DNA from: Chryseobacterium sp. c4a
Lineage (GTDB): Bacteria > Bacteroidota > Bacteroidia > Flavobacteriales > Weeksellaceae
Direction of reading: 5' to 3'
Assembly: GCF_009900745.1 (NCBI RefSeq)
Contig: NZ_WXVU01000025.1
Coordinates: 1 to 64,000, forward strand
Length of the DNA: 64,000 bases
The notes under the pieces are model-generated. The model did not search any database. It was not told the origin of the DNA and saw only the letters and a list, made by a program, of their open reading frames with translations. A program made the translations under genes and the position numbers. Below are positions 24,426 through 32,157 of the stretch, piece after piece; positions within the stretch are counted from its first letter, which is position 1, and the number at the start of each line of letters is the position of its first letter.

Positions 24426-24647
24426 TTATAGTTGAATTGGTTTATAGGATAAAGATTTATCAACAATTTCCTCTGCAGTCAAATCAGCCCACTCGGCTTC
24501 AAAAAAATAATCTGCCACATTTGGATCTGGAACATTATCAGCAAAAAGCTCTAATAAATCATCTTCTTCCTCATCAGTTTCAGTTTCCATATTGATAATC
24601 TTTTTTGCAATCTCTATTAACTCTTCTCTACTTAATTTTTGATTCAT
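24426..24647 (-). CDS. Colicin/pyocin DNase immunity protein (Im family)
   Basis: The 73-aa acidic protein fits the Colicin_Pyocin immunity family: LSREELIEIAKKIINMETET, DEEEDDLLELF and NVADYFFE align with the helix I-II region and the 'HPSGSDLIYYP' motif of Im2/Im9, keeping the conserved Asp. Such proteins bind their cognate HNH DNase at an exosite and block DNA access. It follows the E9-type DNase cassette by 18 bases, which is the expected partner. The usual two tyrosines are replaced (FF/E), so its specificity would be different from known Im proteins. Confidence 0.85.
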   Translation of the reverse strand: MNQKLSREELIEIAKKIINMETETDEEEDDLLELFADNVPDPNVADYFFEAEWADLTAEEIVDKSLSYKPIQL

Positions 24648-24665
24648 ATATTCTTATTTTAATAA

Positions 24666-25436
24666 TTAATGATGTGGAGGTTTACGATCATAATGGTAAT
24701 TTGGATCCAAAACTTCCTTATGGAATCTTGGAGTTACAATTAACAAATTATCCATATCAAATACCCCTCCTCCTGCATGAATTGGAGTTATATGGTGTAG
24801 TTGATACGATCCCACTTTACCATCCCACTGTGATTTATGAGCTTTAGGTGCTCTTCCATTTTCCATACGCTTAATATTTTGAGGTGAAAATGCTGAAGAA
24901 TATTTTGGATTGGCTGCTACTTCTTTCCAAAAGGCTTCCCTAAAATCTTTAAAACTACCAAATGTTTTTCCTCTTAAATTATCCGCAATATCTGCTGGAA
25001 ATAATCCAGCATTGCCATTGGTTCCTTTTAACCATTTATCTCCAATATTTTTCCCACTACCAATTGCATCACCTCCATTATTTCTTGCACTAAGACCTAA
25101 CTCATCCGTCCAAACATTTGAATCATGTACGTAAGCATAAATATTTAATCCTCCTAAAATTGAAATCGGATCCTGGCTTATATAATTTCCAGATTCATTA
25201 TCATAATATCGGAAGCGGTTATAAACCAAACCTGTCTCCGCATCCACATACTGCCCCTGATACAAGAAAGGCACAAACTCATTGTCTCCTTTTCTTAAAG
25301 AGCCATACACATCCAACTCTCTTTCCCAAACCAAAGAACCATTGTTATCATAAGTATGGGTTGGTGTACCTAAATAATCACTGATGATGCTGAACTGCTC
25401 CTCGCCAACAATTTTACAGCAAGAAATAACTAACAC
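24666..25436 (-). CDS. Orphan Rhs tip carrying a colicin E9/pyocin S-type HNH DNase
   Basis: Residues 1-105 are Rhs tip. The rest is a cytotoxic DNase domain with strong colicin E2/E9 likeness: GSGKNIGDKWLKG, FPADIADNLRGKTFGSFKDF, REAFWKEVAANPKYS, then the HNH site YQLHHITPIHAGGGVFDMDN and TPRFHKEVL. The first His pair (general base and Zn ligand) and the third His are kept. The fourth Zn-ligand position, His131 of E9, reads Leu, though later His residues may compensate. It lacks an Rhs N-terminus and can probably only be secreted after recombination into the main Rhs. The Im-type immunity gene follows. Confidence 0.87.
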   Translation of the reverse strand: MLVISCCKIVGEEQFSIISDYLGTPTHTYDNNGSLVWERELDVYGSLRKGDNEFVPFLYQGQYVDAETGLVYNRFRYYDNESGNYISQDPISILGGLNIYAYVHDSNVWTDELGLSARNNGGDAIGSGKNIGDKWLKGTNGNAGLFPADIADNLRGKTFGSFKDFREAFWKEVAANPKYSSAFSPQNIKRMENGRAPKAHKSQWDGKVGSYQLHHITPIHAGGGVFDMDNLLIVTPRFHKEVLDPNYHYDRKPPHH

Positions 25437-25446
25437 CCTTCAAAAT

Positions 25447-25480
25447 ATAGAGGCTGTTTCAAAATTGAAATAGCCTCTAT
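25447..25480 (-). terminator. Terminator behind the main immunity gene
   Basis: AGAGGCTNTTTCA / TGAAATAGCCTCT hairpin with T-rich sequence on the minus strand. It lies only a few bases after the stop (25486) of the frame-shifted tail described at 25486-25626. Confidence 0.75.
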
Positions 25481-25485
25481 ATTTT

Positions 25486-25626
25486 TTATGAATATTGCCT
25501 ATCCATTTCCTTTTTTATTTTTTCGAACCTTTCTTCAAGTAAGGGAATAAAAGAAACTGCATCAAAATCTCGAAAATGACTCTTATATTTTAGAATAACT
25601 TCTTTATCTACCAACTCGTAAATGGT
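25486..25626 (-). pseudogene. Out-of-frame tail of the main Rhs immunity gene
   Basis: A 46-codon open frame without a start overlaps the end of the immunity gene at 25608 in another frame. It reads TIYELVDKEVILKYKSHFRD, then FDAVSFIPLLEERFEKIKKE, then MDRQYS, and stops 6 bases before the terminator. Its helical, charged composition looks coding. The simplest reading is that a small indel near 25610-25627 shifted the original immunity frame and truncated the protein by about 45 residues. An unrelated remnant is the alternative. Confidence 0.5.
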
Positions 25627-26423
25627 CTATTTGTATTTTTCCAAAACTGAAGTAAATATTTATTATAGAAAAAGAATTCTTTGTCTTTAAAATTTTTACT
25701 TACCGTTAAGCCCAAATCTGGTAAAACAATATGTCCTTTTCTTTCAATTACGCTTTCGGTCTTGATAAGCTTCTCCAAACTCAAAATATCGTTTAAATCA
25801 GCATTGTTGAATAATATTTTTAATTCATTATTCTTAGAACAATTCAAAAAGACTTCGGTAAGCTTATTTTCATAGAATCTAAATGAAAATGGATTAATAC
25901 TGATCACTTCTTTACCCTTTACCCCTAACGTTGCCTCAATAGAAATGTTGAATTTTTTCCTAAAATCTTCTTTGGAAATTCCAAACACAAATTCACCTAA
26001 AGATTCAAAAGGATTAAAAACAAGTTCATTAGAAATGTTTAATGCTTCATTACTTAAACCATTATATTTAGGCAATCCTTTTATATATAAATCTTCTAGA
26101 GATTTATCATAAACTAATACTTGCAAAAATTCTTTACTTTTAAAGTCAGGGTATAATGATAATTGAAACTCAGGAAATATATAGAATTCTCCATCAATAA
26201 ATGGATTTTCTCTTTTCAAAAAAATCTCTAAATTATCAAAATTTAAAATATTTCCATTTATAACAACCTCTTTTAATGATTGAACAGATACAGTTACTAT
26301 TATATTATTTATGACTTCAATATAATAAGTTGTGGTATCCTGTTGAATTTCAATTTTCCCATTTCTAGAATCTCTTGCTCCAACTTCAAAGGAGTCTAAA
26401 ATACCTTTCTTGATTTCTACCAT
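25608..26423 (-). CDS. Candidate immunity protein for the main Rhs toxin
   Basis: The 271-aa cytosolic protein starts 3 bases after the Rhs stop, the standard immunity position. No family is recognised. It looks like tandem alpha/beta units: two segments share 'FPEFQLSLYPDFKSKEFLQVLVYDKSL' and 'LPDLGLTVSKNFKDKEFFFYNKYL'-type ends (internal repeat, about residues 100-125 and 235-260). The protein ends NRPFTSW, and another frame continues with coding-like sequence to 25486, so the C-terminus may be lost by frameshift. If so, self-protection against the main toxin could be impaired. Confidence 0.68.
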   Translation of the reverse strand: MVEIKKGILDSFEVGARDSRNGKIEIQQDTTTYYIEVINNIIVTVSVQSLKEVVINGNILNFDNLEIFLKRENPFIDGEFYIFPEFQLSLYPDFKSKEFLQVLVYDKSLEDLYIKGLPKYNGLSNEALNISNELVFNPFESLGEFVFGISKEDFRKKFNISIEATLGVKGKEVISINPFSFRFYENKLTEVFLNCSKNNELKILFNNADLNDILSLEKLIKTESVIERKGHIVLPDLGLTVSKNFKDKEFFFYNKYLLQFWKNTNRPFTSW

Positions 26424-26426
26424 ACT

Positions 26427-29400
26427 TTAGTGATGTGTATATTTACGTTTTAAACGTGAAGCCTCTCTAGATGTTATTTGACCTTCGGTTTTAGCATAGT
26501 CTATCATCTCTTGCATGCCTTGATTATATTTTGAACCAAATTTTCTTTTGACATCTTTAATATCCATTTCCATAGCTTTACCAAACTTACCTCTATTTAT
26601 TAGATCTTCTTGTACTCCTCTCCATTGTTTAGCTGTTGCAAAATTACCCCAGCTTGCAGTTTTCATATGGTCAGCAGTTTCCATCCAAGTAGCAGGACCT
26701 TTATAATGTGAAATTCCTAATCCGGATCCTTTGTATGAAGCAAAAGCAGGCATGTGATTAACCTGACCTCCAGTACTTAAACCTCTAGTATTACCATAGC
26801 TACCACCACCTTGAGCGGATAAACCAAAAACATCAAGCCAGCCATTACTATCCAAAACATAACCATAAAGTCTTAGCCCACCATCTAAACCAATTGGATC
26901 CTCGCTTATATAATTTCCCGCTTCATTATCATAATATCTAAAGCGGTTATAAGCCAAACCTGTCTCTGCATCTACATACTGCCCCTGGTACAAGAAAGGT
27001 ACAAACTCATTATCTCCTTTTCTCAAAGAACCATACACATCCAATTCCCTTTCCCAAACCAAAGAACCATTATGATCATAAGCATGAGTGGGTGTACCCA
27101 AATAATCACTGATGATACTGAACTGCTCTTCGCCAACAATTTTACCACAAGGAACAAAGCTTCCCTCCTGATACAGCCAAGTTATTACATTTTCTGTAGA
27201 TTCTGCAACCTCTTGTACATTATTTTCATCATCAATGATCAGTTCCGGAGGGAAACGGCCTTCATATTGCCACTCATGGAGAGGAACGTTGCCATCCCAC
27301 AGCCAGCGGGTGACTTTATTTTTATATTCTTTGGCTATACGCCTTCCTAAAGGGTCATAGAAGAAATTTACTTCCCCGCCTTTGGGTAATATTACCTTGG
27401 CCAGCATTCCGTTGCCTTTCCATTCATATTGCCAGCCGACACCACTGCCCCTCAGACTTATTCCGTATTTATGTTCTATGGTAGAAGCAGAAATTACTGC
27501 CTGTTGAGTACTTTTTCTGAACTCTTTGAAGATCAGGTTTCCTTCCGCATCATAATAATAGTTGTAGCGCAGATCTTTCAATAATTTCCCACCTGCTCCG
27601 TAGGTACGGTCTTTCTGATCAGGAGTTTCAAACAGGTTACCAATAGCATCCGGAGCTTTATAAATGGTTTCAGTTTCCTTACGGTTCTGATAGGTACCAC
27701 TTACCAGATTATCCCAGGCATCATAACTGAAAGTAGCACTTGCTCCGGTTACTTCATTCAGGGTTTTCAGCAACCGATTGGCTGTTCCCCAGAAGTAGCG
27801 GGTTCTGTTCTTTTCCACATTATGGCTGCTGATACTTCTGCGTACTACCCTTCCCAATTGGTCATGTTCCGTCATCTGGCTGATTCCTCCGGTCAGCTCT
27901 CTTTGTATTTCCAGTCCAGTGGCATCATACTTCCATTGGGCTTTCCAGTCTCCGGTTTCCATTTCGGTTAATTGTCCAAAATGGTCATACTGGCTGGTAA
28001 TATCAGCGCCTAATGAGCTCTGTACCAACAGCGTATTATTTTCCTTATCAAATGTCTTGCTTACCCAGTGCTGTCCCTGTTGTTCTTTAAGGATGCGTCC
28101 ATCTTTACCTCTTCGTATATTCAGGTGAATATCCTGGTTCAATGCACCTGTTAAAAATCCATCTTTATTATAAGTATATCCTGTATACGACAGATCACTG
28201 TGCTGTTCTTTGATTACTTTTCCTGTACCGTCATAGTCATATTCTGTCCAGCGGTTATCAGGACGGATCACTTTTTTCACCCTGCCTATAGGATCACGCT
28301 CATACTGTCTGTGCAGACCATCAAATCCCCATTCACTGATCACATCACCCACTCCATCCAGGGCGAATCGGTAGACTTCGCCTTTTTCATTACTGATGCT
28401 CTTCAATTGTAATTCGGTATCATAACCAAATTTTACGGTACGGTTATTTTGTGTCCTGCTCAACAAAATGCCTAAGCTTCCATATCTGAACTGTACATCA
28501 TGCAGATCATCTTTTGCATGAATAATATTATAAGAAGTATCATATTCAAAATAATGTTCGTTGCCATCAGGTTCTTTTAAATACACTACATTTCCGGCAT
28601 CATCGTGCTTATACAAGGTAATATTCCCTCGTACATCGCGTTCATTGATCACATTTCCCTGCTGGTCATATTCCCATTTGCTGTACGTATCATTCGGATA
28701 GGTAATCTGAATCAAATGATGGGCTTTATCATAAAAGAAATGAACTGCCCGGTTTTTATCATCTGTAATTTTTCGGAGATGCATTCCTTCATATTCATAA
28801 TACAGCTTTTCACCGGAAGGCAGTTTTTTGGAAATAATTCTGCTCAATTCATCATAAGTCCATTCCAATTCTGCTCCGCCGGGGCTTGTCACCTTAATCA
28901 GATCAAAACCATCATCATATTGAAAAGTGGTTGGTTCGTTATTTTCATTTTCAATGGATTTTAATAAACCATTTTCTGTGTACCTATATTTCTGTGTCAA
29001 TCCTTCTGCATTGACAACCAATTCAAGTTCCTGAAACTGATTATATTTTTGATGGGTAACCCCTCCATTTTCATCTATGATTTTATAGATCAGTTTACGC
29101 TCATCATAAAAATATTCTGCGGTGAATCCGAGACTGTTTTTTGTAATGGTACGTCCGGGTTCATATTCCGTAAAATATTCAAGGATTCCGCCATCACCCC
29201 AGGTATGAATACATTTGGCATCATCTCCTTTTCCATCATATTCCCAATAGAAATTCTGTCCTGTCTGGTTGGTTAACTGTACCAGTAAATGACCGTCATA
29301 ATAAAAATGTTTCTCTGCTCCGATCACATCTTTATTACGAATCATATTGCCCAGTTCATCATACCAATACTGAATGTAGGTAATTTCCCTGTTCTCAGCA

Positions 29401-30761
29401 ACCGTATATAAACGGGTAATACGATGCTTCGGATCACTTTCGACCTTAATGATTCTTCCCGTACTGTCTACAATCTTCTGCAAGCAACCATTAGAATGGT
29501 ATTCAAATGATAAACTGAATCCATCGGCTGTCTTTATTGAGGAAAGCATACGATAGCCTTCCTTATTTAATCCGCCATTAAAACGATACTGTAATTTATC
29601 AGAATCTATCAGTAAATAGCCTTTATCATCTTTCGTAAAAGTAAGCTGTTCCTTTCTGTTAAAGTATTTTTCTCCAATATCCAATAACGGAACCACCGTC
29701 TCACGTCCATCTGAAAGGCGTAAGGATGCAAAATCATTTCCAAGGTCGTATAATCCCATATTGTAACTGTGATGCCAATTATATCCTAATGGCCCGTTGG
29801 CTTCTGCATCACTGTAATAGGTACGCTGCCAGACAAAAGGAATTGGCCCTGATAATTCAATATCGGTATTGGTAGAATATACTCTTCCTGTAGCAGCATC
29901 CACCGGTTCACCAAACAACCGACATTTTACAGGCTGTAAAACACTGGCCAGCTTCTGATTCTTTGGTTTAATGCCATCAATAACATCCTGGAATTTATCT
30001 CCTGTTTTCTTCCATAGCTTCCCCATTCCTTTCAGCCCAAGGCTCATTGCCAGCTGAAAGAGGTCTATCGTAGGCGGGCCACCTGCCAATACAGGTTTTC
30101 CTGCAGAAGTTATGATGAGAAGCATTGAGGTGGGAGCCATCAATGCCACTTTTGGTTTTGGTTTTGTAATTCTGAATGGTGCCGGAATTCCGATGAGGTT
30201 ACAGGATAGTGCAAGATGAAACTGGGTGCTGCATGGCCCTCCATCGGCTAATACGGTACTGCTTCCCAGAAACATTTCGGAACTCGCAATCGGTTTTACG
30301 ATAGGAAATGGAATATGTAGGAATATTCCAGGTAAATGCTGAATTCCGGTTCCGGCATTAGCAACCCACTGCCCGTGAACCTGTACAGACGGTTTCATTC
30401 CGTTCACTATTGCTGTACAAACTGAGGCTAAACTCGTAGGAGGAGCGGATCCATCTGCTGGTGGTGCCGGAGGTTCCGGCAATACACTTGAAATAGCATT
30501 CATGATGGCACTCATAATATCAAAAACCATCCCTATGTGCGGTACCGGCAGCAAAGGAGATGGTGGAAATATCGTTTCATGGAAATCGATACCAAGAGCC
30601 AGGTCAAAATATTTTCCTACCGGCATTCCCGGCATTGCTGGCAAAATACTAGCCATATCCCTTTGTAAATGATCTAATTTATCTTTGGCCTCGCCAAACA
30701 TTTCTCCAAAGCCCCTTCTGGGAGCCGGAGCGGTCACTGCTTTTCCTATGATATCTGACAT
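26427..30761 (-). CDS. T6SS-associated PAAR-like/Rhs polymorphic toxin
   Basis: The 1444-aa protein has an N-terminal PAAR-like and hydrophobic region (1-270; e.g. GSSTVLADGGPCSTQFHL, repeats of Pro/Gly-rich segments), then DUF6531 (KCRLFGEPVDAATGRVYS, about 278). About 1000 residues of YD repeats ending in DPIGLDGG (about 1290) follow. The variable C-terminal toxin (about 1305-1444) reads GQVNHMPAFASYKG, ATWMETADHMKTASWGN and ends REASRLKRKYTHH. It may be a nuclease but I cannot name it. Rhs shells encapsulate the toxin and are loaded on VgrG spikes for delivery. It follows the 462-aa gene by 5 bases and is followed by its immunity gene after 3 bases. Confidence 0.9.
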   Translation of the reverse strand: MSDIIGKAVTAPAPRRGFGEMFGEAKDKLDHLQRDMASILPAMPGMPVGKYFDLALGIDFHETIFPPSPLLPVPHIGMVFDIMSAIMNAISSVLPEPPAPPADGSAPPTSLASVCTAIVNGMKPSVQVHGQWVANAGTGIQHLPGIFLHIPFPIVKPIASSEMFLGSSTVLADGGPCSTQFHLALSCNLIGIPAPFRITKPKPKVALMAPTSMLLIITSAGKPVLAGGPPTIDLFQLAMSLGLKGMGKLWKKTGDKFQDVIDGIKPKNQKLASVLQPVKCRLFGEPVDAATGRVYSTNTDIELSGPIPFVWQRTYYSDAEANGPLGYNWHHSYNMGLYDLGNDFASLRLSDGRETVVPLLDIGEKYFNRKEQLTFTKDDKGYLLIDSDKLQYRFNGGLNKEGYRMLSSIKTADGFSLSFEYHSNGCLQKIVDSTGRIIKVESDPKHRITRLYTVAENREITYIQYWYDELGNMIRNKDVIGAEKHFYYDGHLLVQLTNQTGQNFYWEYDGKGDDAKCIHTWGDGGILEYFTEYEPGRTITKNSLGFTAEYFYDERKLIYKIIDENGGVTHQKYNQFQELELVVNAEGLTQKYRYTENGLLKSIENENNEPTTFQYDDGFDLIKVTSPGGAELEWTYDELSRIISKKLPSGEKLYYEYEGMHLRKITDDKNRAVHFFYDKAHHLIQITYPNDTYSKWEYDQQGNVINERDVRGNITLYKHDDAGNVVYLKEPDGNEHYFEYDTSYNIIHAKDDLHDVQFRYGSLGILLSRTQNNRTVKFGYDTELQLKSISNEKGEVYRFALDGVGDVISEWGFDGLHRQYERDPIGRVKKVIRPDNRWTEYDYDGTGKVIKEQHSDLSYTGYTYNKDGFLTGALNQDIHLNIRRGKDGRILKEQQGQHWVSKTFDKENNTLLVQSSLGADITSQYDHFGQLTEMETGDWKAQWKYDATGLEIQRELTGGISQMTEHDQLGRVVRRSISSHNVEKNRTRYFWGTANRLLKTLNEVTGASATFSYDAWDNLVSGTYQNRKETETIYKAPDAIGNLFETPDQKDRTYGAGGKLLKDLRYNYYYDAEGNLIFKEFRKSTQQAVISASTIEHKYGISLRGSGVGWQYEWKGNGMLAKVILPKGGEVNFFYDPLGRRIAKEYKNKVTRWLWDGNVPLHEWQYEGRFPPELIIDDENNVQEVAESTENVITWLYQEGSFVPCGKIVGEEQFSIISDYLGTPTHAYDHNGSLVWERELDVYGSLRKGDNEFVPFLYQGQYVDAETGLAYNRFRYYDNEAGNYISEDPIGLDGGLRLYGYVLDSNGWLDVFGLSAQGGGSYGNTRGLSTGGQVNHMPAFASYKGSGLGISHYKGPATWMETADHMKTASWGNFATAKQWRGVQEDLINRGKFGKAMEMDIKDVKRKFGSKYNQGMQEMIDYAKTEGQITSREASRLKRKYTHH

Positions 30762-30766
30762 GGGTA

Positions 30767-32155
30767 TTATTTAAATTTTGATAATTGTTTATCCCAAATT
30801 GACGGATCTGTTTTTAAGGACGCTGAATCTACTCCAGCCTGTGCCAATAAAATTTCCCAGTCGTCTCCCAACCAATCTGCTAATTGCAGTTTTATTTCGT
30901 TTACATCCGCAGTTGTTTTAATTTGTTCTCCCAAATAGAGACACATAAAAGCTGCGTGTAAAAACGTAGATTGTCTTCTAACATCAATTTCAAGATAGGC
31001 TCCTGCAGCAAGCGCAAAAAGGATATGCTCAAACGCTTTCGTTAGCTCATTTTTTTCGTAATAAATATGGGCTATCAATCGGTTAGCTTCCATTACATAA
31101 TATACATCCTGTCTTTTAGAAGCCTTCTCAGATAATTCTTCATAAATTTTAAGAGCACCATTCTTGTCTTTATTTCCAAACAGTAAGGCTGCTTTCAGCA
31201 GCATACAGGATTTCCAGACCGGATATCCCGTTGCATCATCCTGTTCCATAGCTTTATAGGATTCTTCAAGTGCTTTATCTGTGTATTCTTCACTTTTTTT
31301 AGTTTTCTGTAACGAAAAATAAGCTTGGGCAGCCACCAATAATCCTGCAATTTTTGATGAAGCGGTTCCTATTTCATGAGTAATGTTCAGTAAACGTTTT
31401 ACTTCAACATCTGTTCTGTTCTGCGTTTTCTGCGTGGTAGAATCCATGACAATAATAACCTGTTTTCTGAATCTCGCGTCAGGATCTACAGCATTGTAAT
31501 TATCACTGGCTTTGTACATTTCATTCTTAATAGCTTCTGCCATCTTAAGCTTCGGATACATATAATGGTATAAAGACTCGTTATTCTTTTTGCCCTGCAG
31601 CTGAATACGTCTTTCCTCAGCTAAATCCATGGATACTAAACGCAAGGTATCCGGAACATGCTCAACAACTTGCTGAAACCACTGTGCAATATTCATTTTG
31701 GTTTGTACAGCTAATGGAAAGTAAAGACAGAAATGGAAAGGTTTGCTTTGATCTGTTATACTGGCCCTTAAGCGTTCAAGTTCGTTAAATAAATTAATAG
31801 CATTAGAAGCTAATGATGTATCCGGAACAAAAGGTTCCACAATCATATTATTTTCCCAGAGTGCCCTGTGCAGGTCTTTATCTTTTTGAGGATGAGGAAT
31901 AAACCATGAAATAAACTCATTCCATAATTGTTCTTCAAATAATAGCCTGTCTCCTTTATATTCTGTCTCGAAGCGAAAGAAAATATCATCCGATTCACCA
32001 ACAGGAGACTGCTCAATCTGCATAAACTTATCAATAATTTCTACATCGGCATATTGTGCTACCCAAATAGCCAGTTTCCAATTCTTATTCTGTTCTGCAG
32101 TCCTCCATAAATCCCGAAGTTTATAATATTCCTGAGCTATTGATGAAGTTTCCAT
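30767..32155 (-). CDS. Unrecognised protein between VgrG and Rhs; candidate effector adaptor
   Basis: The 462-aa cytosolic protein has no signal peptide. The C-terminal half (about 270-440) looks like helical hairpins resembling TPR or SEL1-like repeats (SKIAGLLVAAQAYFSLQK, VWKSCMLLKAALLFGNKD, YVMEANRLIAHIYYEKNEL). The N-terminal half contains MDLAEERRIQLQG and NITHEIGT. Its place in one operon, 2 bases after vgrG and 5 before rhs, suggests a chaperone/adaptor that loads the Rhs effector on VgrG, as EagR or Tap proteins do in other T6SSs. This is inference; no family is recognised. Confidence 0.7.
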   Translation of the reverse strand: METSSIAQEYYKLRDLWRTAEQNKNWKLAIWVAQYADVEIIDKFMQIEQSPVGESDDIFFRFETEYKGDRLLFEEQLWNEFISWFIPHPQKDKDLHRALWENNMIVEPFVPDTSLASNAINLFNELERLRASITDQSKPFHFCLYFPLAVQTKMNIAQWFQQVVEHVPDTLRLVSMDLAEERRIQLQGKKNNESLYHYMYPKLKMAEAIKNEMYKASDNYNAVDPDARFRKQVIIVMDSTTQKTQNRTDVEVKRLLNITHEIGTASSKIAGLLVAAQAYFSLQKTKKSEEYTDKALEESYKAMEQDDATGYPVWKSCMLLKAALLFGNKDKNGALKIYEELSEKASKRQDVYYVMEANRLIAHIYYEKNELTKAFEHILFALAAGAYLEIDVRRQSTFLHAAFMCLYLGEQIKTTADVNEIKLQLADWLGDDWEILLAQAGVDSASLKTDPSIWDKQLSKFK

Positions 32156-32157
32156 AT

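Larger units (their letters stand above)
20094..27180 (-). repeat. Five direct repeats of the Rhs C-terminal tip (about 250 bp each)
   Basis: Near-identical copies lie at about 20108-20343, 21665-21930, 24040-24305, 25180-25425 and 26890-27175 (inside the main Rhs). All cover GKIVGEEQFSIISDYLGTP through YDNEAGNYIS(Q/E)DPI. The first four precede different toxins or a remnant, without their own promoter or ATG. They would let RecA-type recombination swap the toxin on the main Rhs with its immunity gene. Confidence 0.9.

Noticed and set aside
20094..25436. Orphan Rhs-tip frames as independently expressed full effectors
   Set aside because: The only in-frame start in the cassettes is a TTG inside the repeat, and no promoter or ATG is seen, so normal independent expression is unlikely.
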